A stretch of 14,218 nucleotides of DNA, from positions 1 to 14,218 of the forward strand of contig CABUIX010000054.1 in the NCBI GenBank assembly GCA_902491795.1, given 5' to 3'. This document shows, piece by piece, positions 1-7,153 of the stretch. The notes under the pieces are model-generated. The model was not told the origin of the DNA and did not search any database. It saw nothing but the letters and a program-made list of their open reading frames with translations. The DNA is from an uncultured Bacteroidales bacterium (GTDB lineage: Bacteria; Bacteroidota; Bacteroidia; Bacteroidales; UBA932). Position 1 is the stretch's first letter. Each line of letters opens with the position of its first letter. The translations under genes were made by a program, and so were the position numbers.

Positions 1-1
1 G

Positions 2-1282
2 GCGTCTCCGCTGTTCAATTCGGACAAATCCTACTTTGATGGAGATTATACCATTGATGATCCTCTTGTGGCTTGGTACGGCAATTTTGACCAGGCCCGC
101 TGGGAGAGGTTCAAGACGGCATGCGAGGACTTCATCAAACGCAATGAGCAGGAAGGCAACATCTATCATATGGTCGTTCCTGCAGGCAACACCCAGGAGG
201 ACTACAGATATGCATTCAGATCTTCCTATCTGCTTCAGGGCAGCCCCGAGGTAATCATGGGAATCCGCGTGTCAAAGTCCGCCAACGGAAACGACTACGG
301 CTGGTTCAACCTCAGGACCAACGAGCGCTTCAGTTATTGCCCTACCCAGGAATATGTCGAAATGTTCCCTTGGGCGGACGGAACTCCCTTCGACTGGGAA
401 GAGACCGAGGCGGCAGGAGAACTTGACCACATGTTCATAAAGGGAGAGCAGGTATATGGAGAACAGATGCTGCAGAATATCGTCTACACGCGCGATCCCA
501 GACTCTATGAGACGGTTGCGGTTAACGGTGCCAGGCAGACCATCAACTGGGGCGACGGTAGGACCAGCGGTGCGAACTATGAACTCTGGGTCGGAGGAAC
601 AACGGCCGGAATGCAGCCGATCAACCAGACCTCACATTATGGAACCGGTTACCGTTTCCTGAAGTATTACGCGGGAGAGGCTTTCCAGCGCAGGTTCCCC
701 CAGTGGATATGGCTGTGCCTCAGCGAAGTTTACCTCGGATATGCCGAGGCCTGCGCCCAGACCGGAGACTTGTCTACAGCCGTGAAGTACATTGACATGG
801 TCAGGGCCAGGGTCGGTCTCGGAGGCATCGTGGAATGCAATCCCGACAAGAACCTGCTTTCCGACAAGGATGCCCTGCTCGAGGAAATCCTTCGCGAGAG
901 AGCCTGCGAGTTCGCTTTCAACGATTCACGCTACTTCGACATGATACGCTACAAGCGTGCTGACCTGTTTGAGCGTACGCTCCACAGACTTCTTATCTAC
1001 AGGCTCGTGCAGAACGACGCAGGAGAGTGGGTACGTTCCGAAACACAGTGGTACAATGTACGCACCGATTACACGGATCCCGATGATCCTAATTTCTATG
1101 AGCCTTCGCATTTCGACTACGAGAAGCAGCCCATCACCGTTCTCGCCCGCTACTGGTGGGATGAAGGTGGCGGAGATGTCAATCCCGAGGTAGGCAACTT
1201 CGATTCCAGATGGTATCTGCAGCCTTTCCCCGTAACTGAAATCAACAAGGGATATGGACTTATCCAGAATGCCGGATGGTAG
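2..1282 (+). CDS. SusD/RagB-like outer-membrane nutrient-binding lipoprotein (3' part only)
   Basis: This is the C-terminal part of a SusD-family surface lipoprotein, the protein that sits as a lid on a SusC transporter and captures glycan or peptide ligands. The reading frame is open from base 2, so the signal peptide and N-terminal TPR half lie outside the window; a GTG at 68 is internal, not a start. Visible family marks are the ASPLFN segment at the left edge, the helix with YLGYAEACAQTG, the VRARVGLGG segment, the RERACEFAFNDSRYFDMIRYKRAD stretch (equivalent to the usual ER..ElafE..RffDl.RwK signature), and the ending PFPVTEINKGYGLIQNAGW, which matches the usual SusD C-terminus. It is followed after 27 bp by a SusC gene. 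Since SusC normally precedes its SusD, this protein probably belongs to a further SusC located upstream. The family call is very secure; the ligand is unknown. Confidence 0.95.
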   Translation, partial: ASPLFNSDKSYFDGDYTIDDPLVAWYGNFDQARWERFKTACEDFIKRNEQEGNIYHMVVPAGNTQEDYRYAFRSSYLLQGSPEVIMGIRVSKSANGNDYGWFNLRTNERFSYCPTQEYVEMFPWADGTPFDWEETEAAGELDHMFIKGEQVYGEQMLQNIVYTRDPRLYETVAVNGARQTINWGDGRTSGANYELWVGGTTAGMQPINQTSHYGTGYRFLKYYAGEAFQRRFPQWIWLCLSEVYLGYAEACAQTGDLSTAVKYIDMVRARVGLGGIVECNPDKNLLSDKDALLEEILRERACEFAFNDSRYFDMIRYKRADLFERTLHRLLIYRLVQNDAGEWVRSETQWYNVRTDYTDPDDPNFYEPSHFDYEKQPITVLARYWWDEGGGDVNPEVGNFDSRWYLQPFPVTEINKGYGLIQNAGW

Positions 1283-1309
1283 CGGATTCAAGCGTGTTAA
1301 TTCTAATTA

Positions 1310-4126
1310 ATGCAACAAATGAGAAAGAAATACATACTCGTGTTTGCTCTGGCGGCCGTGTTCACAGGAACTCTTGCCGCACAGGACGGTTCCGTGTACG
1401 AACCTGAGAAAAAGGTGATAGACACGGGAGCTTCCACGCCCTTGAGCATGGAGGAGATGACCTCGGCTGTTTCGATAATAACGTCCGGGAACATAGAGCA
1501 CCGGAATTCGAAGAATATAGGCAACAGTATTCTCGGACAGGGCCTTGGCCTCATTTCCCTGCAGGGCGCAGGAATATATGCCGAACAGAACCCTACATTC
1601 TATGTCAGGGGACTCCAGACCCTCAACGACAACAATGCCCCGCTGATTCTTGTGGACGGAATAGAGAGGGACATATCCAGCGTGTCGGCCGATGAGGTTG
1701 ACTATGTAGTGGTGCTCAAGGATGCCGCCGCAGTCGCTCTTTACGGCTACAGGGGAATCAACGGTGCTGTTCAGATAGTCACCAAGAGAGGTGAATACAA
1801 CACCCGTGAGGTCAGGTTTACCTATGACCACAGTTTCAACTCTCTGCTGAACAAGCCGCAGTTCGTCGACGGCTACACCTACGGCCTCGCCATAAATGAG
1901 GCGCGCGCAAATGACGAACTTGCTGCCCGTTATTCGACAGATGAACTCAACGCTCTGCGGGACGGAAGCTATCCTTTCCTTTATCCGAGCGTGAACTGGG
2001 TAGACGAGACCTTCCGCAACACTGCTTCAACCGACAACCTCAACATTGAGTTCAGGGGAGGCGAGAGCAATTTCCGCTATTATGCCATGATGGATCTGAT
2101 CTCCGACAGGGGATTCATCAGAAACACCGGCATGAATGAGGGATACAGCACTCAGGACATGTATGTCAAGGGTAACCTGCGACTTAACCTCGACATTGAT
2201 CTTACGCCAACCACTGATGTAAGAGTCAACATTCTCGGCATGCTGATGGAAAACAGCCGTCCGGGCGACGAAGCTGACATATGGGACATGGTTTACACCG
2301 TTCCCTCTGCAGCCTTCCCTGTCAAGGATGAGAACGGGGTGTGGGCAGGAAGCAATACCTGGGCAGGAACCAGCAATCCTGTGGCACAGACTTCCGGAGC
2401 CGCATACTACAAGAACCACAACCGCCTTCTGTTCACCGACCTCACCATCAGGCAGGACCTGTCTGCGTGGGTTGAAGGGCTGAATGCCTTCGTCAGGGTA
2501 GGCTATGACAACAGCGCCAACATTTACGAGAATCACAGCAAGAGTTATATATATACCGTGACCGTCCCGAGCTGGCCTGCAGGTGCAACGGAGCCCACAT
2601 GGACCTCCAGCACCTACGGTGAAGATACCGCAATGGGTTCGAGTGCGAACACCAACATGTTCGTCCAGAGGGCGCATGTTGATGCGGGTGCAGCCTACAG
2701 CCGCAGCTTCGGCAAGCACAGCATCAGCTCCCAGCTCAAGTGGGACTATGAATACTATGACACTGAGGATGTCAACAACACGATCTACAGGCAGAACGTG
2801 AGCCTTTGGGGACACTATGGGTATGCCGGAAAGTATTTGGCTGACCTCGCCCTTGTGGGAAGCGGTTCCAACCGTCTGGCGCCCGGCACCAAGTGGAGTT
2901 TCTCTCCCACCCTTTCACTGGGATGGGTAATTTCCAAGGAAGGCTTCATGGCGGATGCATCATGGGTCAATTTCTTGAAACTCAGGGCTTCTGCAGGAAT
3001 ATTGAATGCCGATTACCTTCCCGGTGACGATGTCTGGACATATTACATCCAGCAATATCAGACCGCAGGCGGAGTTTATCCTTTCAGCAGTGCGTTCAGT
3101 TCTGATTTCGGAAGGACATATCTCGGACGGCTTGCCACATCCCGCCCTGGTCATGAGACTGCCTACAAGTACAATGTCGGCATCGATGCCAGGATCCTTA
3201 ACGGCCTCAGCCTTACATTCGACGCATACTACCAGCGCAGAAGCGACATCTGGGTTGACGCTTCCGGAAGATATACCGACGTCATCGGACAGGATCCCCC
3301 GTTCGAGAATGCCGGAATCGTGGACAGCTGGGGCACTGAGGTCGGGATTGACTATACTGGAAAAATAGGCTCAGTTAACATAAATGTCGGCGGTAACTTC
3401 AATTTCAACCGCAACAGGATTGTGGAGATGCTTGAGGAGCCGCGCCTGTATGACAATCTGATCCAGACCGGAAATAGGGTCGACCAGTTCTATGGCCTCA
3501 ATGCTCTCGGGTTCTTCAGGGACCAGGCAGACATAGACGCGAGTCCTTCGCAGACCTTCTCCACTGTCCGTCCAGGAGATATCAAGTACGAGGATGTGAC
3601 CGGAGACAATGTCATTGACAGCAATGATGTCCTGGCTCTCGGATATGGCACCGACGCCCCGGAAATTTACTACAATTTCCACCTCGGGGCAGAGTGGAAG
3701 GGCCTTGGCTTCTATGCTCTTCTTCAGGGCGTGTCCAACTACAGTGCTTATCTCAACACCAAGAGCATGTACTTCCCTCTTGTCGGCGACACCACAATCT
3801 CCGAGTACTACTACGAAAACCGCTGGACCTCACCGGACAGTGACGCCAAGTTCCCCCGTCTGAGCAGCCAGAGCAATGCTAACAACTACTGTGCGAATTC
3901 TGTTTTCCTTGCGGATCGCTCGTTCCTGAAGCTGCGCAATCTCGAGGTTTACTACAATCTCCCTCAGAATCTGCTTCTCAAGACCAAGTTCATCAAAGGG
4001 GCGAAATTCTATGTGCAGGGCAACGACCTGATGTGCCTGGATTTCCTCCCGGTCAGCGATCCTGAGGCTTACGGTACTGACCAGCTGTTCCGCAGCATTG
4101 TGCTTGGACTGAGACTTACTTTCTAA
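1310..4126 (+). CDS. SusC/RagA-like TonB-dependent outer-membrane transporter
   Basis: A 938-residue TonB-dependent transporter that would import a SusD-captured ligand across the outer membrane using TonB/ExbBD energy. Residues 4-24 form a signal peptide (RKK, a hydrophobic run, then LAA before QDG). The plug domain follows at about 45-160, with the SusC hallmarks FYVRGLQTLNDNNAPLILVDG (98-117), LKDAAAVALYGYRGINGAV (136-154) and QIVTKRG. The rest is beta-barrel rich in aromatic strands, ending in LRLTF, a typical outer-membrane C-terminal strand with terminal Phe. Most SusC proteins carry an N-terminal carboxypeptidase-regulatory-like domain of about 80 residues before the plug; here there are only about 20 residues between the signal peptide and the plug, so that domain is absent. 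A second ATG at 1319 (MRKKYIL) is an equally good start. The gene is 12 bp ahead of a SusD gene and forms an operon with it. Substrate not deducible. Confidence 0.97.
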   Translation: MQQMRKKYILVFALAAVFTGTLAAQDGSVYEPEKKVIDTGASTPLSMEEMTSAVSIITSGNIEHRNSKNIGNSILGQGLGLISLQGAGIYAEQNPTFYVRGLQTLNDNNAPLILVDGIERDISSVSADEVDYVVVLKDAAAVALYGYRGINGAVQIVTKRGEYNTREVRFTYDHSFNSLLNKPQFVDGYTYGLAINEARANDELAARYSTDELNALRDGSYPFLYPSVNWVDETFRNTASTDNLNIEFRGGESNFRYYAMMDLISDRGFIRNTGMNEGYSTQDMYVKGNLRLNLDIDLTPTTDVRVNILGMLMENSRPGDEADIWDMVYTVPSAAFPVKDENGVWAGSNTWAGTSNPVAQTSGAAYYKNHNRLLFTDLTIRQDLSAWVEGLNAFVRVGYDNSANIYENHSKSYIYTVTVPSWPAGATEPTWTSSTYGEDTAMGSSANTNMFVQRAHVDAGAAYSRSFGKHSISSQLKWDYEYYDTEDVNNTIYRQNVSLWGHYGYAGKYLADLALVGSGSNRLAPGTKWSFSPTLSLGWVISKEGFMADASWVNFLKLRASAGILNADYLPGDDVWTYYIQQYQTAGGVYPFSSAFSSDFGRTYLGRLATSRPGHETAYKYNVGIDARILNGLSLTFDAYYQRRSDIWVDASGRYTDVIGQDPPFENAGIVDSWGTEVGIDYTGKIGSVNINVGGNFNFNRNRIVEMLEEPRLYDNLIQTGNRVDQFYGLNALGFFRDQADIDASPSQTFSTVRPGDIKYEDVTGDNVIDSNDVLALGYGTDAPEIYYNFHLGAEWKGLGFYALLQGVSNYSAYLNTKSMYFPLVGDTTISEYYYENRWTSPDSDAKFPRLSSQSNANNYCANSVFLADRSFLKLRNLEVYYNLPQNLLLKTKFIKGAKFYVQGNDLMCLDFLPVSDPEAYGTDQLFRSIVLGLRLTF

Positions 4127-4138
4127 CGCAAATTCGAA

Positions 4139-5899
4139 ATGGATATGAAAAACAAGATATTGCTTGGAGGATGTCTTTTCGCTCTGGTTCTGGCTTCTTC
4201 GTGCGAGAAGCAGATGAACTACAACGAATACAACATCTATGACAAGGACTACATAACTCTCAACTTCAACAATGTAGGCGGATTCCTGACCGACATCTAC
4301 AATGCGGTCGAATATGACTACGGTAATTTCAGCGCCGGAGCCATGCTGTCTTCCGCTACGGATGAAAGTGAATACAGCATCATGGGAAACGCCATTGAGG
4401 ATTACTACAACGGAGGATGGAGCCCCACGAATGCGAAGGGTACGACATGGACCAACATGTATGCCGGAATCGCTGCCTGCAACGAGTATCTCACAGAGAT
4501 GTTGGGCCTTACCTTTGATGAGCTCAAGCTCAATCAGGACTACCTGCAGCAGATGCACAGGTACGAAAACTATCAGTATGAAGTCAGGTTCCTGCGCGCG
4601 TATTTCTATTTCACCCTGGTACGCCAGTACGGTGGAGTTCCCATCGTGGGAGAGAACATGACACCCGAGGAGATCAATGTGCTCAGCAGGTCTTCTTCCG
4701 ATGAGGTCTTCAAGTATGTGATTGATGAATGCAATGCCATAAAGGACCTTATAATCAAGGATTACAGTGACCTTGGCGACTATGCCCTCTCAACGGAGGA
4801 GACCGGACGCGCGAACAATCTTGCGGTACTTGCATTGAGGGCAAGGGCGGCTCTGTACTGGGCCAGTCCCCTGTTCAATGAAGCCAACGACACCGAGCGC
4901 TGGCACACGGCAGCCACCTACTACAAGGAGCTGATAGACGCCTGCACCGAAAGAGGAATGGGGCTGTGCTCGAACTATGCTGACCTTTGGTCCACGCAGA
5001 ATTATTATGATGCCAGCATAACGAAGGAGATCATTTTCGGCCGCCGTTATTATTCAAGTGCGACCGGGGACGGTTCCAACGGAGACCGTTATGTCGAGAC
5101 CAACAACTATCCTGTAGGCATTGAAGGAGGATCCGGAGGCAACTGTCCTACGCAGAATCTCGTTGATGCCTATGACATGAAGGCAACAGGGCTCGGAATC
5201 AATGAGCCGGGAAGCGGATATGATCCTGCCAACCCCTATGAGGGCCGTGATCCCCGTTTTGCGATGACTGTCGCATACAACGGATGCCAATGGCCGACAT
5301 ATTCCGAGGCGCCGCTGCTCCAGACATATGTGGGCGGCGTGAACGGACAGCCTCTTTCAGGTGCCACCACCACAGGTTACTATCTGAGAAAACTGTGTCA
5401 TGGCGAGATTTCCCTTGCGGCAACCGGAAGCGTGCTCAGGAATCCCCATACCTATGTAATCTTCCGTCTCGGCGGTGCATATCTTGATTATGCCGAGGCC
5501 TTGTTCCGCTGGCTCGGAAGCGCTGACGTCTCCAATGGCGAGTTCCCCATGTCGGCGCGTCAGGCTCTGAACATGACAAGGACACGTCCAGGTGTCGAGA
5601 TGCCTGAGTTCCCTGCAGGAATGAGCAACGATGAATTCTGGGAGAAGTACAAGAAAGAGCGTATGGTTGAGCTTGCCTTTGAAGGCCATCGTTTCTGGGA
5701 CGTACGCCGCTGGAAAGAGGCGGACAAGTATTTCACAAGCATAGAACGGATGACTGTCACCAGGAATGATGACGGTACTTTCAATTACGAGAGAGAAAGC
5801 GTTAGCAGAAATTGGGATGACAAGATGTATCTGTATCCCATACCTCAAACTGAAAGAATGAAAAACGGAAATCTGTCACAGAACCCAGGCTGGAATTGA
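4139..5899 (+). CDS. SusD/RagB-like outer-membrane nutrient-binding lipoprotein
   Basis: A complete 586-residue SusD-family lipoprotein, the partner of the SusC encoded 12 bp upstream. The N-terminus is a lipoprotein signal: KNK, a hydrophobic run, then LVLASSC with the lipidated Cys at residue 22. Family features in order: the N-terminal TPR-type helices with RFLRAYFYFTLVRQYGGVPIV (around 150-170), ALRARAALYWASPLFNEAND (around 230-250), a helix with YLDYAEALFRW, the segment ERMVELAFEGHRFWDVRRWKEAD near 505-530, and the ending YPIPQTERMKNGNLSQNPGW, which is a near-consensus SusD C-terminus. The start at 4139 is followed by a second ATG two codons later (4145), either of which gives the same signal. 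It is the last gene of the operon, with an intrinsic terminator 55 bp downstream. No substrate can be inferred, as no degradative enzyme is present next to it. Confidence 0.97.
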   Translation: MDMKNKILLGGCLFALVLASSCEKQMNYNEYNIYDKDYITLNFNNVGGFLTDIYNAVEYDYGNFSAGAMLSSATDESEYSIMGNAIEDYYNGGWSPTNAKGTTWTNMYAGIAACNEYLTEMLGLTFDELKLNQDYLQQMHRYENYQYEVRFLRAYFYFTLVRQYGGVPIVGENMTPEEINVLSRSSSDEVFKYVIDECNAIKDLIIKDYSDLGDYALSTEETGRANNLAVLALRARAALYWASPLFNEANDTERWHTAATYYKELIDACTERGMGLCSNYADLWSTQNYYDASITKEIIFGRRYYSSATGDGSNGDRYVETNNYPVGIEGGSGGNCPTQNLVDAYDMKATGLGINEPGSGYDPANPYEGRDPRFAMTVAYNGCQWPTYSEAPLLQTYVGGVNGQPLSGATTTGYYLRKLCHGEISLAATGSVLRNPHTYVIFRLGGAYLDYAEALFRWLGSADVSNGEFPMSARQALNMTRTRPGVEMPEFPAGMSNDEFWEKYKKERMVELAFEGHRFWDVRRWKEADKYFTSIERMTVTRNDDGTFNYERESVSRNWDDKMYLYPIPQTERMKNGNLSQNPGWN

Positions 5900-5954
5900 C
5901 GGAATCCAACCAATGATGATGTGGTTAAAACAATTGGTTACTATCTCTCTCGAG

Positions 5955-5988
5955 GAGGAGCGGCTTTCAAGGCCGCTCCTCTTTTTTT
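5955..5988 (+). terminator. Intrinsic terminator of the SusCD operon
   Basis: A perfect 10-bp stem, GAGGAGCGGC (5955-5964) and GCCGCTCCTC (5972-5981), with a 7-nt loop, runs directly into seven T residues (5982-5988). This is a textbook Rho-independent terminator on the plus strand. On the minus strand the hairpin is not followed by a T run, so it should act in one direction. The stop codon of the opposing regulator gene lies in the loop (5967-5969), so the right arm and T run are also its last codons. Confidence 0.93.
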
Positions 5989-6617
5989 GTCCTTGCCTCT
6001 TTCCTGAATTCACTTGGCGTGGACCCGAATTCCGCCTTGAACAACTTGGAGAAGTTGCTTGGGTCCTTTATTCCGACCAGCCTGCAGATTTCGCCCATGC
6101 TCTTGCTGGTGTCTGAAAGAAGTTCCGCTGCCTTGTCCATGCGGGTAGCCATTATAAACTGCCATGGGGTGAATCCTGTCGTGTCCTTGACCTTCTTGAA
6201 GAATGGAGTACGGCTCATTGCCATTTCCTTTGAGAGATCACTGATTGAAAATCCGGAATCTTGAAGATTGCTTTCCACCACTTCCCTTAGATGGCTCAAG
6301 AAAGCTTCATCGGGAATCAGTGGCTGGATCTCAATGTCATTGTCCTGAGACTCCTGAATTGTGGGGATGATCTTTTCCTCGTCTTTTTTCCGGCGTTTTA
6401 CAGTATGGACGACAGCCAGCATGGATGCGATGAGCATGGCTGTGGCAGTTGCGGCGATTGAATATGGCAGCAGAACCATTGCAGACCCCCCCGCATTATT
6501 GTCCGGTGACTGCGTCGGGTTGCTTATGTCGCTCTCGAGCAGGCCGACAGGAATTTCTGGTGCGGGCGTCTGGATGAGCAGGAAGACAATCGTAATGAAC
6601 AGTTTGTACATGGTCAT
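5967..6617 (-). CDS. Membrane-anchored AraC-type transcriptional regulator without a recognisable sensor domain
   Basis: A 216-residue protein with a C-terminal AraC/XylS DNA-binding domain. Residues 4-17 are hydrophobic (signal anchor or signal peptide), 18-46 form a short polar stretch rich in Pro, Asn and Ser, 47-71 are a transmembrane segment (LLPYSIAATATAMLIASMLAVV), followed by the positive stop KRRKKDEEK (74-82) and an acidic linker. The DNA-binding domain spans about 103-208: first helix-turn-helix near 123-142 (FSISDLSKEMAMSRTPFFKK), second near 174-193 (MGEICRLVGIKDPSNFSKLF), then FGSTPSEFRK. This closely resembles the output domain of Bacteroidota hybrid two-component systems, but kinase, receiver and periplasmic sensor are all missing. 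It lies opposite the SusCD operon and divergent from the NVEALA cassette, so control of one of these is plausible (inference). A start at 6617 or the next ATG at 6611 is possible; a good promoter lies just upstream. Confidence 0.88.
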   Translation of the reverse strand: MTMYKLFITIVFLLIQTPAPEIPVGLLESDISNPTQSPDNNAGGSAMVLLPYSIAATATAMLIASMLAVVHTVKRRKKDEEKIIPTIQESQDNDIEIQPLIPDEAFLSHLREVVESNLQDSGFSISDLSKEMAMSRTPFFKKVKDTTGFTPWQFIMATRMDKAAELLSDTSKSMGEICRLVGIKDPSNFSKLFKAEFGSTPSEFRKEARTKKEERP

Positions 6618-6646
6618 TTAAGTCAGTGGTTATTATGCGGTCAGTG

Positions 6647-6654
6647 CAAATATA
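6647..6654 (-). promoter_or_regulatory. Bacteroides-type -7 promoter box for the AraC-type regulator
   Basis: Read on the minus strand the bases are TATATTTG, an exact match to the Bacteroidota sigma-ABfr -7 consensus TAnnTTTG. Transcription would start around 6640, leaving a leader of about 20 nt before the ATG at 6617. I do not see a clear -33 TTTG at the usual 19-21 bp spacing, so the match rests on the -7 box and its position. Confidence 0.6.
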
Positions 6655-6801
6655 GCAAAAATGTCTTTCGAACCTCCAGCAATGACTGCAAGGCCGTGCT
6701 CCTTATGATATAGTGATATTCTTGATAAAAGATTGTGCTTCTTGCAAGGTGGCCAATAATGCCGGTGTTTGCCTGTCTTGCCGGAAAAAATTTCGTGCCT
6801 G

Positions 6802-6833
6802 TTGTTTTTTTTCATTGAGATTCAGTATCTTAC
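6802..6833 (+). promoter_or_regulatory. Weak promoter candidate for the NVEALA peptide/propeller cassette
   Basis: Upstream of the NVEALA start at 6862 there is TTG (6802-6804), 21 bp, then TATCTTAC (6826-6833), which matches TAnnTTTG at four of six fixed positions. A rival -7-like box, TATTCTTG at 6717-6724, matches five of six but lacks a -33 partner. The rest of the 244-bp divergent intergenic region (6618-6861) is AT-rich and holds no gene that I can support. Experimental start mapping would be needed to choose. Confidence 0.3.
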
Positions 6834-6861
6834 TCAAAAATCACAGGAAAACTCATTGCCG

Positions 6862-7113
6862 ATGAAAAATCTGTTTGTCTCAGCCGCCGTAGCGGTGATT
6901 GCCGTTTCTGCGGCGCTTGTCTTTGTTCATTCCATTGGGTCCGGTGCTCCGGACAACGAACTGTTTGAGGCCAATGTCGAGGCACTGCTCAATCAGGAAC
7001 TTGATCCTGCCGTAATTATTTGCGATGGAGCGGTGTGCGGTTCCTGCTATGAAGAGTACAAGGTGTGGCCTTTCTATAAATGTGGCTGGACAGGCCATCA
7101 AGATGATTATTGA
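6862..7113 (+). CDS. NVEALA-family small exported peptide
   Basis: An 83-residue peptide. Residues 3-22 are a strongly hydrophobic export signal after MKN; then come GSGAPDNELF, the family signature EANVEALLNQE (residues 36-46), and a Cys-bearing tail with Cys at 54, 59, 62 and 74. This layout (short signal, ANVEAL motif about 35-40 residues in, Cys-rich C-terminus) is that of the NVEALA proteins of Bacteroidota, whose function is not established. The ATG at 6862 is preferred over an in-frame ATG at 6769 because it puts the hydrophobic signal at the N-terminus and matches the spacing of the homologous remnant at 9373-9568. It is followed after 40 bp by a propeller lipoprotein gene, the usual genomic neighbour of this family, and the two are probably co-transcribed. 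The four Cys could form two disulfides after export (inference). Confidence 0.9.
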   Translation: MKNLFVSAAVAVIAVSAALVFVHSIGSGAPDNELFEANVEALLNQELDPAVIICDGAVCGSCYEEYKVWPFYKCGWTGHQDDY

Positions 7114-7153
7114 GACTGCGATAAAGTGGGTTATTTGTAGGATATGACATACT

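Noticed and set aside
2027..2815. Minus-strand 262-codon open frame inside the SusC gene
   Set aside because: It lies wholly antisense to a well-supported SusC coding sequence and shows no family resemblance; long antisense frames are common in such GC-rich coding DNA.
3830..4558. Minus-strand 242-codon open frame across the SusC/SusD junction
   Set aside because: Antisense to two recognised genes, with low-complexity Val/Ile-rich content and no domain.
6633..6815. Minus-strand 60-codon open frame upstream of the AraC-type gene
   Set aside because: It covers the promoter region of the regulator, has no recognisable features, and the exact -7 box lies within it.
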